A stretch of DNA of 64,000 bases from Candidatus Bathyarchaeota archaeon (GTDB taxonomy: Archaea; Thermoproteota; Bathyarchaeia; Bathyarchaeales; SOJC01): the NCBI GenBank assembly GCA_026014805.1, contig JAOZHR010000026.1, positions 1 to 64,000 of the forward strand, read 5' to 3'. The translations under genes and the position numbers were made by a program. Below are positions 52,199-59,833 of the stretch, piece by piece; within the stretch, counting starts at the first letter, position 1; each line of letters begins with the position of its first letter. The notes beneath the pieces are model-generated. The model was not told the DNA's origin, did no database searches, and worked only from the letters and a program-made list of their open reading frames with translations.

Positions 52199-53575
52199 TT
52201 GACTTCAATAAAAGAAGTGCCGACAGATAAAATAACTCGTTTTGAACGCGTGGGAGCCCATACCCACATCAAAGGTCTAGGATTGGACAAGAAGGGTAAC
52301 GCCATAAAAATTAAAGATGGAATGGTTGGTCAAGAAAGAGCACGTGAAGCCGCAGGGTTAGTTGTTAGAATGATCAAAGATGGTAAACTAAGCGGCAAAA
52401 CAATCATACTGGCTGGCCCTCCGGGAACAGGCAAGACAGCCATCGCCATAGCGATTTCCAAAGAACTTGGTAAAAATGTTCCTTTTATTCAGATGAGCGG
52501 TAGCGAAGTCTATAGTAGCGAACGCAAAAAAACTGAAGTTTTGATGGAAGCCATACGCAAGTGCATTGGTGTTGAAATTCACGAAATGAGAAAAGTGTAC
52601 GAAGGCGAAATTGTCGACATCAACATTTCAACCGCACCACATCCTTACAATCCCTATCAGAAAGTTCCAGAGAGCGTCCGCTTAACATTGAAAACGACAG
52701 ATGAAGAGAAATCCATCGAAGCAGGTGCTTCAATAACCCAGCAGTTGATTCAACAAAACATCTCAGAAGGCCATGTTGTCCAAATTGATGCAGAGAGTGG
52801 ACGAGTAGCCAGTTTAGGATTAAGCGTGGACAGTGCAAAAGGCAAAACTTACGATGTCGACACCAGACAGAAAGTTCCGAGACCCGCTGGCGAAGTTTTA
52901 AAAGAGAAAGAGTTTGTCTACACACCAACGCTTACGAATTTGGACGAACTCAACGCTAGAAGTCGTTCAGGCGGCTTGTTTTCTACGTTTTTCGCAGGCG
53001 CTGAATCGAAGGAAATAGATTCAGAAATTCGTGTAGCTGTTGATCAACAGGTGAAAGATTGGGTGGACAAGGGCAAAGCGTTCATTCACCCTGGTGTGCT
53101 CTTCATTGACGATTCCCATCTGTTGGATTTGGAAGCGTTTAGCTTTCTCGGTAGAGCTATGGAAAGTGAACTTGTTCCGATAATAATACTTGCCACAAAT
53201 AGGGGAATGGCACGCATTCGCGGGACGGACGTTAAAAGCCCACTTGGATTTCCGATAGATCTCATCGACCGAGCTGTGATCATTGGAACACAGCAGTACG
53301 ACCCAGAGAGCATTCAAGGAATCCTTCGAATAATATGCGGAGAAGAGAAGATAGAGATGGAAGACGATGCAATTCGGAAACTTACAGAAGTTGGGTCGAA
53401 GAGCTCGCTTCGATACGCTGCGGGGCTTCTAAGTTTGGCAGCTCAAAGCGCCAAAACTGCAAGTCGAGATAGAGTAACTGTCGAAGATATAGATAGGGTT
53501 GACAAGCTGTTCATGGACATTGGAAAGGCAGCAGAGTATTTGAAGCGATATGAAGAGAAGATGATGACACATTAA
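52199..53575 (+). CDS. TIP49/RuvBL-like AAA+ ATPase
   Basis: This 458-residue protein starts at TTG 52199 behind AGGTGA, with TTATATA about 55 bases upstream. It opens with THIKGLGLDKKGNAIKIKDG and MVGQERAREAAGL, has Walker A GPPGTGKT near 73, the MSGSEVYSSERKKTEVL segment, a middle insertion domain (about 120-290) as in RuvBL1/2, Walker B LFIDDSHLLDLE near 302, and sensor 1 ILATNRG. Eukaryotic homologues drive chromatin remodelling and assembly of box C/D particles and PIKK complexes. The usual DE of Walker B is DD here. Confidence 0.93.
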   Translation: MTSIKEVPTDKITRFERVGAHTHIKGLGLDKKGNAIKIKDGMVGQERAREAAGLVVRMIKDGKLSGKTIILAGPPGTGKTAIAIAISKELGKNVPFIQMSGSEVYSSERKKTEVLMEAIRKCIGVEIHEMRKVYEGEIVDINISTAPHPYNPYQKVPESVRLTLKTTDEEKSIEAGASITQQLIQQNISEGHVVQIDAESGRVASLGLSVDSAKGKTYDVDTRQKVPRPAGEVLKEKEFVYTPTLTNLDELNARSRSGGLFSTFFAGAESKEIDSEIRVAVDQQVKDWVDKGKAFIHPGVLFIDDSHLLDLEAFSFLGRAMESELVPIIILATNRGMARIRGTDVKSPLGFPIDLIDRAVIIGTQQYDPESIQGILRIICGEEKIEMEDDAIRKLTEVGSKSSLRYAAGLLSLAAQSAKTASRDRVTVEDIDRVDKLFMDIGKAAEYLKRYEEKMMTH

Positions 53576-53667
53576 AAAGAGGCAGCGGACTGAAGAAGAA
53601 ATCTTGATTAGGGAGAAACAAGACTTTAATTCAGGCGTTCCTTTTTCATAAAGAGGATGTTGAAAGT

Positions 53668-53988
53668 ATGGCTGAAAGAAAACAAAGAAAGAATCTACCC
53701 GACCTTTTGGACTTGGACAAACCTGAACACTTCATATTAACGGAACCTAAACCAATAGAAATCGCTTCAGCCTATTCCATCTCCGTCAAGTACGACAAGA
53801 ACGGCAGACCATTAATATATGTCAAGAAATATGGCGATGTTGACACAAAAGGGCTAAGGAGAGAGATTGAACGAAATTATCCCGGTGCTTCCATTCAAGG
53901 TTTGGAAAAACCACAATTGATTGAAATAGAGGATAAGCAGAAGAAAAATCCTAGGAAACCTCGCGTTAAACACAGCAAAAAAAGATAG
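53668..53988 (+). CDS. Small basic protein of unknown function
   Basis: This 106-residue protein has a short beta-rich middle (AYSISVKYDKNGRPLIYVKK) and a strongly basic tail (KKNPRKPRVKHSKKR). No family is recognised. The start ATG 53668 lies about 90 bases after the TIP49 stop, same strand. GAGGATG lies at 53654-53660, a weakly placed ribosome site. Nucleic acid binding is suggested by charge only. Confidence 0.65.
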   Translation: MAERKQRKNLPDLLDLDKPEHFILTEPKPIEIASAYSISVKYDKNGRPLIYVKKYGDVDTKGLRREIERNYPGASIQGLEKPQLIEIEDKQKKNPRKPRVKHSKKR

Positions 53989-54197
53989 GACATATTTTTA
54001 GAAGAGTTCTCGCCCGAAATTCGGCGTCCTGACGTGAGATTAAGGCTTAGTGCGTCAATCCTTTTTATAGTTTTCACTTTTACAAACGTAAAGCGACGTT
54101 TCGAAGAGTCTAACATGTCAAAGACAAAGAATGGATAATTCACGTTTACTGCGACATTTTTAATAAACTCGCATCATAATTATTTGATGTGAAATCG

Positions 54198-54416
54198 ATG
54201 TCTAAAAAGAAAGAAGCGGCACTCCATCCACCGCCACCACCAAAAAGACCTGAAAGAAAAGAAAATCTGCGATGGCCTTCACCAACTCCTTTACCCAATT
54301 TTCCAACAGAAAATGCAGGACGCATATTGAAGCAAATTCTGAACCGACTGGACGCTATCGAAAAACGCCTAGAAAACATTGAAAAAATAATGACGAAAAG
54401 TCAGCAAGCCACCTGA
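54198..54416 (+). CDS. Small Pro-rich coiled-coil protein
   Basis: From ATG 54198 this is 72 residues (GTG 54189 is in frame). A basic Pro-rich first half (HPPPPPKRPERKE) is followed by a short leucine-zipper-like coiled coil (ILKQILNRLDAIEKRLENIE). No family is recognised; an oligomerisation tag or adaptor is plausible. AATAATTATTTGATG upstream is AT-rich and may hold the promoter. Confidence 0.5.
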   Translation: MSKKKEAALHPPPPPKRPERKENLRWPSPTPLPNFPTENAGRILKQILNRLDAIEKRLENIEKIMTKSQQAT

Positions 54417-54671
54417 AATATCAAGAAGCGTTCTCTAAGAGACAGTTTCTAGGCTGCAAAATATGCCTCGAGTCTTCCAACATAGTTGCTTTTCTTTACG
54501 ACTTGGTCGATTAGCAATCTCACAAAACGGGCATTCTGCGTATCCACTAACGCGCTCGAAAAACTTGGTAGAATCATTGCCAAAGTTAGCTGCACAATGC
54601 GTGCCCCTCATAATGGCTTGTCTGGTTCGTCTCTAGAGAGGAGACTTCCAACGTCACAAGGTTGAGTCAAC

Positions 54672-55673
54672 CTAGTCGCTTCTATTATACTTGAAATGTT
54701 CGTACCCTCGCGCCTCTATTTTGATCAGCTTGCCCCCGTGCTTGACAAGTAATGTTTTTTTTGCTGTGGTTTTTCCGATCTTCAAGAGGGTACCTCCTTG
54801 TTGCACAACCGCTTCTTTAGTTCTTCTCCAATGTTCTGGTTTAATGGTGACAATCAACTCGTATTCTTCGCCGCCGTAGAAACCCAACTCCATAGGGTCA
54901 AGGCTATGCAGCTTAGCAAATCGGTACGTTTCCTGAGCGATGGGTGGGGCATCGACTACGAACCCAACGTTGCTGGCGCTGCTGATTTCGTGGAGACTCC
55001 ATGCTAATCCGTCGCTTGAATCTATAGACGCTGTAGTCGCACCTGTTTTCGCTAAAGCCAAGCCTTCTTTGAGCCGTGCGTAAGGCATTAAAACAGCGTC
55101 CACAAGCTTCTTCTTGATCTTCTGTGGTGCGGCGAGTTTTTCTTTCAATATTTTAAGACCAGAGGATGTTAAACCGAACAAACCTGTTGTCGCTACAATA
55201 TCTTCGGGGTGTGCGCCACTTCGCAAGATGAGAGCTCTTTTTTTTGCCAATCCGAAAGCTGCAACGCTGATTATAAGATCATGTGTTTCGCTTGTGTCCC
55301 CGCCTAAAACATAAGCGTCATATTCTCTTACGCCTGCATTCAATCCTTTTCCAATCTGCTCGATGTCTTGCTTTGTTAGATTTCGCGGGATGCCTAAAGA
55401 CACGAGGAGTCCTAAAGGTTTTACGCCTTTTGCAGCAAGGTCGCTGACGTTCATGACGACTGCCTTGCGGGCTGCCTGCCAATAACTCATACAGGGCGGG
55501 ACGTCGGTTTTGCCTACAAGCATGTCCGTTTTCAGAACTACAAGATTATCATCGCCGTATTCGATGGCTGATACGTCGTCGCCGAAAGGCACTGACATGA
55601 TTGGAGCTTTGTCTAAATGCTTCCATATGGTTTCGATTATTTTACGTTCACCAAGCCTATCTGCTGTGTTCAA
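54672..55673 (-). CDS. thiL: Thiamine-monophosphate kinase
   Basis: This 333-residue protein has the ThiL signatures: PFGDDVSAIEY near 25, MNVSDLAAKGVKPLGLLVSL near 74, GGDTSETHDLIISVAAFG near 119, and SIDSSDGLAWSLHEIS near 215. It phosphorylates thiamine phosphate to thiamine pyrophosphate with ATP. The length is usual. It is divergent from the GNAT gene at 55813. Confidence 0.95.
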   Translation of the reverse strand: MNTADRLGERKIIETIWKHLDKAPIMSVPFGDDVSAIEYGDDNLVVLKTDMLVGKTDVPPCMSYWQAARKAVVMNVSDLAAKGVKPLGLLVSLGIPRNLTKQDIEQIGKGLNAGVREYDAYVLGGDTSETHDLIISVAAFGLAKKRALILRSGAHPEDIVATTGLFGLTSSGLKILKEKLAAPQKIKKKLVDAVLMPYARLKEGLALAKTGATTASIDSSDGLAWSLHEISSASNVGFVVDAPPIAQETYRFAKLHSLDPMELGFYGGEEYELIVTIKPEHWRRTKEAVVQQGGTLLKIGKTTAKKTLLVKHGGKLIKIEARGYEHFKYNRSD

Positions 55674-55812
55674 TTTGACACCCTTCTCTTGTAGAGGAAT
55701 TGTTGTAGCTTGGCTTAAATATCACCTTTTTTGACTGCTCCCCCCTTTTGGATAGGGAAATGATTAAATTTATGAATGTTGTTTTGCTGTAGGAAATTCG
55801 GGGGAAAATGAT

Positions 55813-56757
55813 TTGTTGAAAATTAGGCGTTTCGTTCAAGGAAGAGATGAAAAAGACTGGGTTAGAGTATGGAATGCAGCGCACAAGGAATATGACGATA
55901 TGAGGCAAATGACGGTGGACGAATTTAGGATTGCTGAAAAAGCACCTAATTTTGATCCTGAAGGGAGATTTATTGCAGAACTGAATGAGCAGCCAGTTGG
56001 AATTATTCATGCCCATGTTGACAAAAAAAGAAGGGAAAAGAAGGGGTTCATGAGATCTTTTGGCATTATTCCTGAGTTTCGAGGTAAAAGCATAGAAGAA
56101 AAACTTGCGGAAACTGCTCTGAAGGAGTTAAAGAGTCGGGGGATGATGATTGTTCAAGGGTGGGCTGCCGATAGCAGGGAAGATAGGATTCGCCTTTGGG
56201 AGAACCTGGGGTTTAAACTGGTTCGTAAGTTTAGCTTAATGAAAGGAGACTTGGATGAGATTCCTTCAGGTATTGGAGAAAACGAGGAAGTGGTGCTGAC
56301 AACGGTTAGAAAAGATTCGGACGAGGATTTGAAAATGCTTAATTGGCTTGGTAACGAATGCTTCAAGGAACACTTCAACTATAGACCTGGCACTGTTGAA
56401 GAGACGATTTATTTTCTGCGAAAAGATCCGTTTTTCAGGGTTCAAGAATGGTTCTTCGTTAGTCTGGGTGAGGAACACGTGGGGTATATCGGAGTAGGTG
56501 TTGATGAGAAGTATAATGTTGAGAGGAATGTTAAGTGTGGGTGGATCATGGATATCGGTGTGTTGAAGCCTGACAGAATACGAGGGATTGGAACTAGATT
56601 GATGTTGCAGGGTATGGGGACGCTGAAGGATAAGGGTATGACTATGGCGATGTTGGGCGTAGACGATTGGAATGTGACGAAGGCGATGAAATTATATGAG
56701 AAGGTTGGCTTCAAAGTGACCAAGAAGGATCTGACTTACGAAAGAAACCTTGAATAG
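55813..56757 (+). CDS. Tandem GNAT acetyltransferase
   Basis: This 314-residue protein holds two GNAT modules. The first has MRSFGIIPEFRGKSIEEKLA near 78, the second WIMDIGVLKPDRIRGIGTRL near 245. The duplicated layout resembles MshD or other fused acetyltransferases in which one half is often inactive. The second site (RIRGIGTRL) matches the acetyl-CoA loop better than the first. TTG start. It lies just upstream of tRNA-Thr(CGT). Confidence 0.85.
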   Translation: MLKIRRFVQGRDEKDWVRVWNAAHKEYDDMRQMTVDEFRIAEKAPNFDPEGRFIAELNEQPVGIIHAHVDKKRREKKGFMRSFGIIPEFRGKSIEEKLAETALKELKSRGMMIVQGWAADSREDRIRLWENLGFKLVRKFSLMKGDLDEIPSGIGENEEVVLTTVRKDSDEDLKMLNWLGNECFKEHFNYRPGTVEETIYFLRKDPFFRVQEWFFVSLGEEHVGYIGVGVDEKYNVERNVKCGWIMDIGVLKPDRIRGIGTRLMLQGMGTLKDKGMTMAMLGVDDWNVTKAMKLYEKVGFKVTKKDLTYERNLE

Positions 56758-56830
56758 CCAAATTCTTCTTTTTTCTACTAGAATCTCCGAATATTTAAAA
56801 TGCTGTTTTGCTCAGTCATTTAACACAGAT

Positions 56831-56907
56831 GCCTCGGTGGCTCAGCATGGTAGAGCAACGGTTTCGTAAACCGTCGGCCGCGGGATCGAAGCCCGCCCGA
56901 GGCTCCA
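56831..56907 (+). tRNA. tRNA-Thr(CGT)
   Basis: Acceptor GCCTCGG/CCGAGGC, D-arm GCTC/GAGC, anticodon stem ACGGT/ACCGT with loop TTCGTAA (anticodon CGT), T-stem GCGGG/CCCGC, discriminator T as expected for archaeal tRNA-Thr, and an encoded CCA. The T-loop reads ATCGAAG, with A at position 54 where T is normal. Confidence 0.95.
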
Positions 56908-57076
56908 AGAGCTATAATGCCGTTCGTACTAATTTCAGAGTCTTCCAGCCTCCTTATTCCTCTACCCAGACGAATTCGGTCATTCCAATGCGCCCCGACC
57001 ATTTTATGGAAGTCAAATAGAAGAAAAGATTTGGGAACTTCTGCCTTTTAGAAGGCGCTCCGACATTGTTTCGATT

Positions 57077-57628
57077 CTAAAGTATGTTTTGTAGATCGGC
57101 AAGATAGTTAATAACGTCGACGCAGGTTGCTGCAAGATATGGTCTTTTGCCTAGAGAGATTTTCCTACCGAAACGCAGAATATATTTTTCGTCTTTCTTC
57201 GGCAGCCCCACCTGATCGCCCAAAACAAACACAGGATCCTCCCCAAACTCCACATTCCAAATGTCTTCACCTTTCTCCTCAAGAACAAATACGTTCCGCT
57301 TTTTCCTCACAAGCCCTTGCAAACTCTCCTTCTCAACACTTATTCCCTGATGTGAGTCACCAGACAAAACCTTTCTAAGGATTTCCTCCCAAGTCCGCTC
57401 GTCGGTTCTCACATCCCGAACAATGTGTCCATCCACAGTTAAGCAAAGTGGAGGACAAGGTGGTCCACCCAAGATAACATGAAAGACAACGTTACGCCTT
57501 ATGGCGCCAGAAGTAAACAAACCCAAAAGCAGACATTGATAAACAACGTCTAACCTACCAGCCTCCCTCAAGCTTTCGAAATTACCATCGGTTTTGCCCC
57601 GACGAGAATACAAGATAAACTCTCTCAT
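57077..57628 (-). CDS. trmY: tRNA pseudouridine-54 N1-methyltransferase
   Basis: This 183-residue protein matches TrmY: MREFILYSRRGKTDGNFESL, then AGRLDVVYQCLLLGLFTSGA, HVILGGPPCPPLCL and the knot region VFVLGDQVGLPKKDEKYI near 132. It is a SPOUT enzyme that methylates pseudouridine 54 of archaeal tRNAs. The start ATG is at 57628. It lies next to a tRNA-Thr whose position 54 is A. Confidence 0.9.
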   Translation of the reverse strand: MREFILYSRRGKTDGNFESLREAGRLDVVYQCLLLGLFTSGAIRRNVVFHVILGGPPCPPLCLTVDGHIVRDVRTDERTWEEILRKVLSGDSHQGISVEKESLQGLVRKKRNVFVLEEKGEDIWNVEFGEDPVFVLGDQVGLPKKDEKYILRFGRKISLGKRPYLAATCVDVINYLADLQNIL

Positions 57629-57794
57629 ACACTCAATAATGACACATTTGAGGGATTTCTAACTTTCCGTTCCATACCCATTTAGAACCCAACAGAATAA
57701 AATAATCAAAGCGCTGAACGCGCATATTAGCCAGAAAAGAAACAAATAAACAACTCCCTTAAACATCTCTAAATGCCATAGGAGAAGAACAGTC

Positions 57795-58193
57795 ATGCGA
57801 CAAAGAAACACTTCCCTTCCCGAAAAAGCAGGGGCATACTTCAAGCAAGGCTACAACTGTACCCAAAGTGTTCTACTTGCAATGCAAGAACACTACAAAC
57901 TCGAAAACGAGCTCATCCCGAAAATCGCTACGGCCTTCGGAGGCCGGAATCGGAAGATGCGGCTCACTATGCGGAGCCCTAACAGGCGCCATAATGGCAA
58001 TCAGAATAAAACATGGAACCAACCAGCAAACCCAGAAAACCGAGAAAAAGCATACACACTAGCCCAGAAGTTTTATGAACAATTCGTAAAAGAATGCGGC
58101 AGCACTTATTGTCGAGAACTCATCGGATACGATCTAACCAATCTAGAAGACCTTGAGAAGGCTAGGAAGTTAAACGTGTTTGACAAAAAATGA
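57795..58193 (+). pseudogene. C_GCAxxG_C_C-family redox protein with two compensating frameshifts
   Basis: The frame reads through as 132 residues, but only the ends match the C_GCAxxG_C_C family (GYNCTQSVLLAMQEHYKLEN, and CGSTYCRELIGYDL near the end). Between about 57944 and 58025 the family's core is in another frame: GIGRCGSLCGALTGAIMAIR. One extra C at 57944-57945 shifts into the wrong frame and a second indel near 58020-58025 restores it. So the Cys-rich core is missing from the encoded protein. Either two sequencing errors or a decayed gene. Confidence 0.7.
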
Positions 58194-58247
58194 TCCCACT
58201 TCGTAAAGAAAGCCGTTGAAATACTAATTAACTTAGAAACATAGCGA

Positions 58248-58320
58248 AGCCCCGAGCGGGAATTGAACCCGCGACCTACAGCTTACAAGGCTGTTGCTCT
58301 AGCCACTGAGCTACCGGGGC
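58248..58320 (-). tRNA. tRNA-Thr(TGT)
   Basis: Acceptor GCCCCGG/TCGGGGC (one G-T pair), D-arm GCTC/GAGC, anticodon stem ACAGC/GCTGT with loop CTTGTAA (anticodon TGT), T-stem GCGGG/CCCGC with loop TTCAATT, discriminator T. No CCA is encoded. Intronless. Confidence 0.95.
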
Positions 58321-58435
58321 ACACGTGTATTCTCCGACAGAACCAACAAACAAACAGCTTAAATATTTTGTTAAATACACACGCACATTTCACTTTATGC
58401 TACAGAGTTGTCGGAATGCAATTTAAGACCGATTA

Positions 58436-58912
58436 TCAGGTTTCCAATTGAGCCGCTATTTTGTTTCCAAACTCTTTGCATCTAGGAAACTCTTCCTCTA
58501 GAATCGGCCCCTTCATTCCTTGAACTTTTATTGACAGCCCATGAACCAGCAGTTTGGATTCAGGGACCTTTTCCTTTATTCTTTTCTCCATTTTCTTCAC
58601 CGCCTTTTCGAAGAAGTAGCCACTTTTTTTCCCAAGGTATGTGTCAAAAGCAGCAAACAGTTTTCCCTTCAAGTCGAGTTTCCCAAGCCTGTCGATAAAC
58701 GCCTTTACCCCCTTAGTTGGTCCGCCATAATGGTTCGGAGAACCAATCAAAATCGCATGGTAATCAAGGATCTTGTCGAGGTCAACCTCTTTGAGCTCAC
58801 TGAGGGCAACTTCTATTCCTTCAACTTTTCTTATTCCTTCAACGATTTCTTCCGCTACAAGTTTGGTGTTACCATATTTCGATTCGTAAATAACGATGAC
58901 TTTCGCCAACAC
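58436..58912 (-). CDS. Flavodoxin-like protein
   Basis: This 158-residue protein has the FMN phosphate loop IYESKYGNTKLVAEEI near residues 7-22 and the isoalloxazine loops GSPNHYGGPTKGVKAFID near 58 and FDTYLGKKSGYFFEKAV near 89. It is an electron carrier or a small flavoprotein of the archaeal FprA-tail type without the beta-lactamase half. Start ATG 58912. Confidence 0.9.
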   Translation of the reverse strand: MLAKVIVIYESKYGNTKLVAEEIVEGIRKVEGIEVALSELKEVDLDKILDYHAILIGSPNHYGGPTKGVKAFIDRLGKLDLKGKLFAAFDTYLGKKSGYFFEKAVKKMEKRIKEKVPESKLLVHGLSIKVQGMKGPILEEEFPRCKEFGNKIAAQLET

Positions 58913-58936
58913 CTCACCTCCTTTCAGATTCTTTAG

Positions 58937-59046
58937 TGCCGGGGGCGGGATTCGAACTCGCGACCTCTGGGCTTGGGCTCACAAGGCCCCTTTTCAGCTC
59001 TCCAGATTATGAGTCTGGCGCCCAAACCAGGCTAGGCTACCCCGGC
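58937..59046 (-). tRNA. tRNA-Met(CAT) with variable-loop intron
   Basis: Acceptor GCCGGGG/CCCCGGC, D-arm GCCT/GGGC, anticodon stem CCAGA/TCTGG with loop CTCATAA (anticodon CAT), T-loop TTCGAAT, discriminator A. After the anticodon stem the gene continues with an insert of about 35 bases (58965-58999) before the rest of the variable loop. The insert ends CCAG, which pairs with CTGG of the stem, and GCT/AGC pair inside, giving a bulge-helix-bulge with AGA and AGG bulges. Splicing leaves the variable loop AGGTC. The T-stem has one A-C mismatch. Elongator Met is likely; Ile2 is not excluded. Confidence 0.85.
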
Positions 59047-59185
59047 TCAACCAATCTTTTTTACAAGCCACAATAAAGCCTTTCCGAAACAAAACAACCT
59101 CTTTTCAATAAAAACTTATCTAAACAACCATCACTCTTAACCCCTATCAGAAACTCACACAAAATAGCGGCAGGAGAAAACATCA

Positions 59186-59707
59186 ATGGGCTATGAACAA
59201 TGGTGGAAAACCTTAGAAAACCTCATAACCGAACTTCGAAAAAAACAGGTAACAATCTCCACAGAAGTCATGACCTCTCTACGATCTGCAAAAACCACGA
59301 TAAACATCTACAAGGCAGACCCATCACGTTTAGAATCTATTCCTGTCATAGAGAACTACCTAATGACTGTCGAATCCAACCTCATAAACAGAGCAAAAGA
59401 GAGATTTGGCCAAGCCTTCATAGAGCGTTGGATTAAGAAGCTGGAAAAAGCTAGAAGAGAAGAAAACCTAAAAGCTGAAACGGCGACTTCACGGTTTATT
59501 CCAGGGCTTCCAAAAGGTAAGCATTGGATAAGAGTTTCAACTTCCGACGACATCCTTAAAGAAAACGTTGAAAAGTTGGCTGGCGAATTAGGGCTTTCCT
59601 GCAAGATGCAAAAAGACGGTTACGTATTAGTGTATGGCAGCAAGGAAGACGTGAAGGATTTTGTCAAAAAAATGGCGAAGGAATACCGAGGAATAAGGAA
59701 AAGTTAG
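59186..59707 (+). CDS. DUF2096-like archaeal protein
   Basis: This 173-residue protein is helical in the first 110 residues (WWKTLENLITELRKKQVTIS, LRSAKTTINIYKADPSRLES). It ends in a small alpha-beta domain with GKHWIRVSTSDDILKENVEK and DGYVLVYGSKEDVKDFVKK, resembling the uncharacterised archaeal DUF2096 family. The end domain has a ferredoxin-like pattern suited to nucleic acid or small-molecule binding. It lies upstream of smc on the same strand, with a 126-base gap holding the TATA-like TTATTTATAG. Confidence 0.65.
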   Translation: MGYEQWWKTLENLITELRKKQVTISTEVMTSLRSAKTTINIYKADPSRLESIPVIENYLMTVESNLINRAKERFGQAFIERWIKKLEKARREENLKAETATSRFIPGLPKGKHWIRVSTSDDILKENVEKLAGELGLSCKMQKDGYVLVYGSKEDVKDFVKKMAKEYRGIRKS

Positions 59708-59833
59708 ACGCTTTTGTTTAAAAAACTGTTAAACGTCAGATTAAGTTATTTATAGAAGAATTCTATAGAAGAAGCTGTAAAGCCAATAGGCTGGCTAGCG
59801 AAAGCCGGAAAACCGTGGAGCGACCCCAGAAAG

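Noticed and set aside
54435-54611. 58-residue minus-strand open frame with CPFC and other Cys
   Set aside because: No ribosome site, no recognisable family and isolated Cys pair only. The 54417-54671 gap is otherwise empty.
57659-57844. Small hydrophobic minus-strand frame opposite the C_GCAxxG gene
   Set aside because: It overlaps the start of the opposing gene, and the part outside it (about 36 residues from ATG 57769) is a single hydrophobic stretch without ribosome site.
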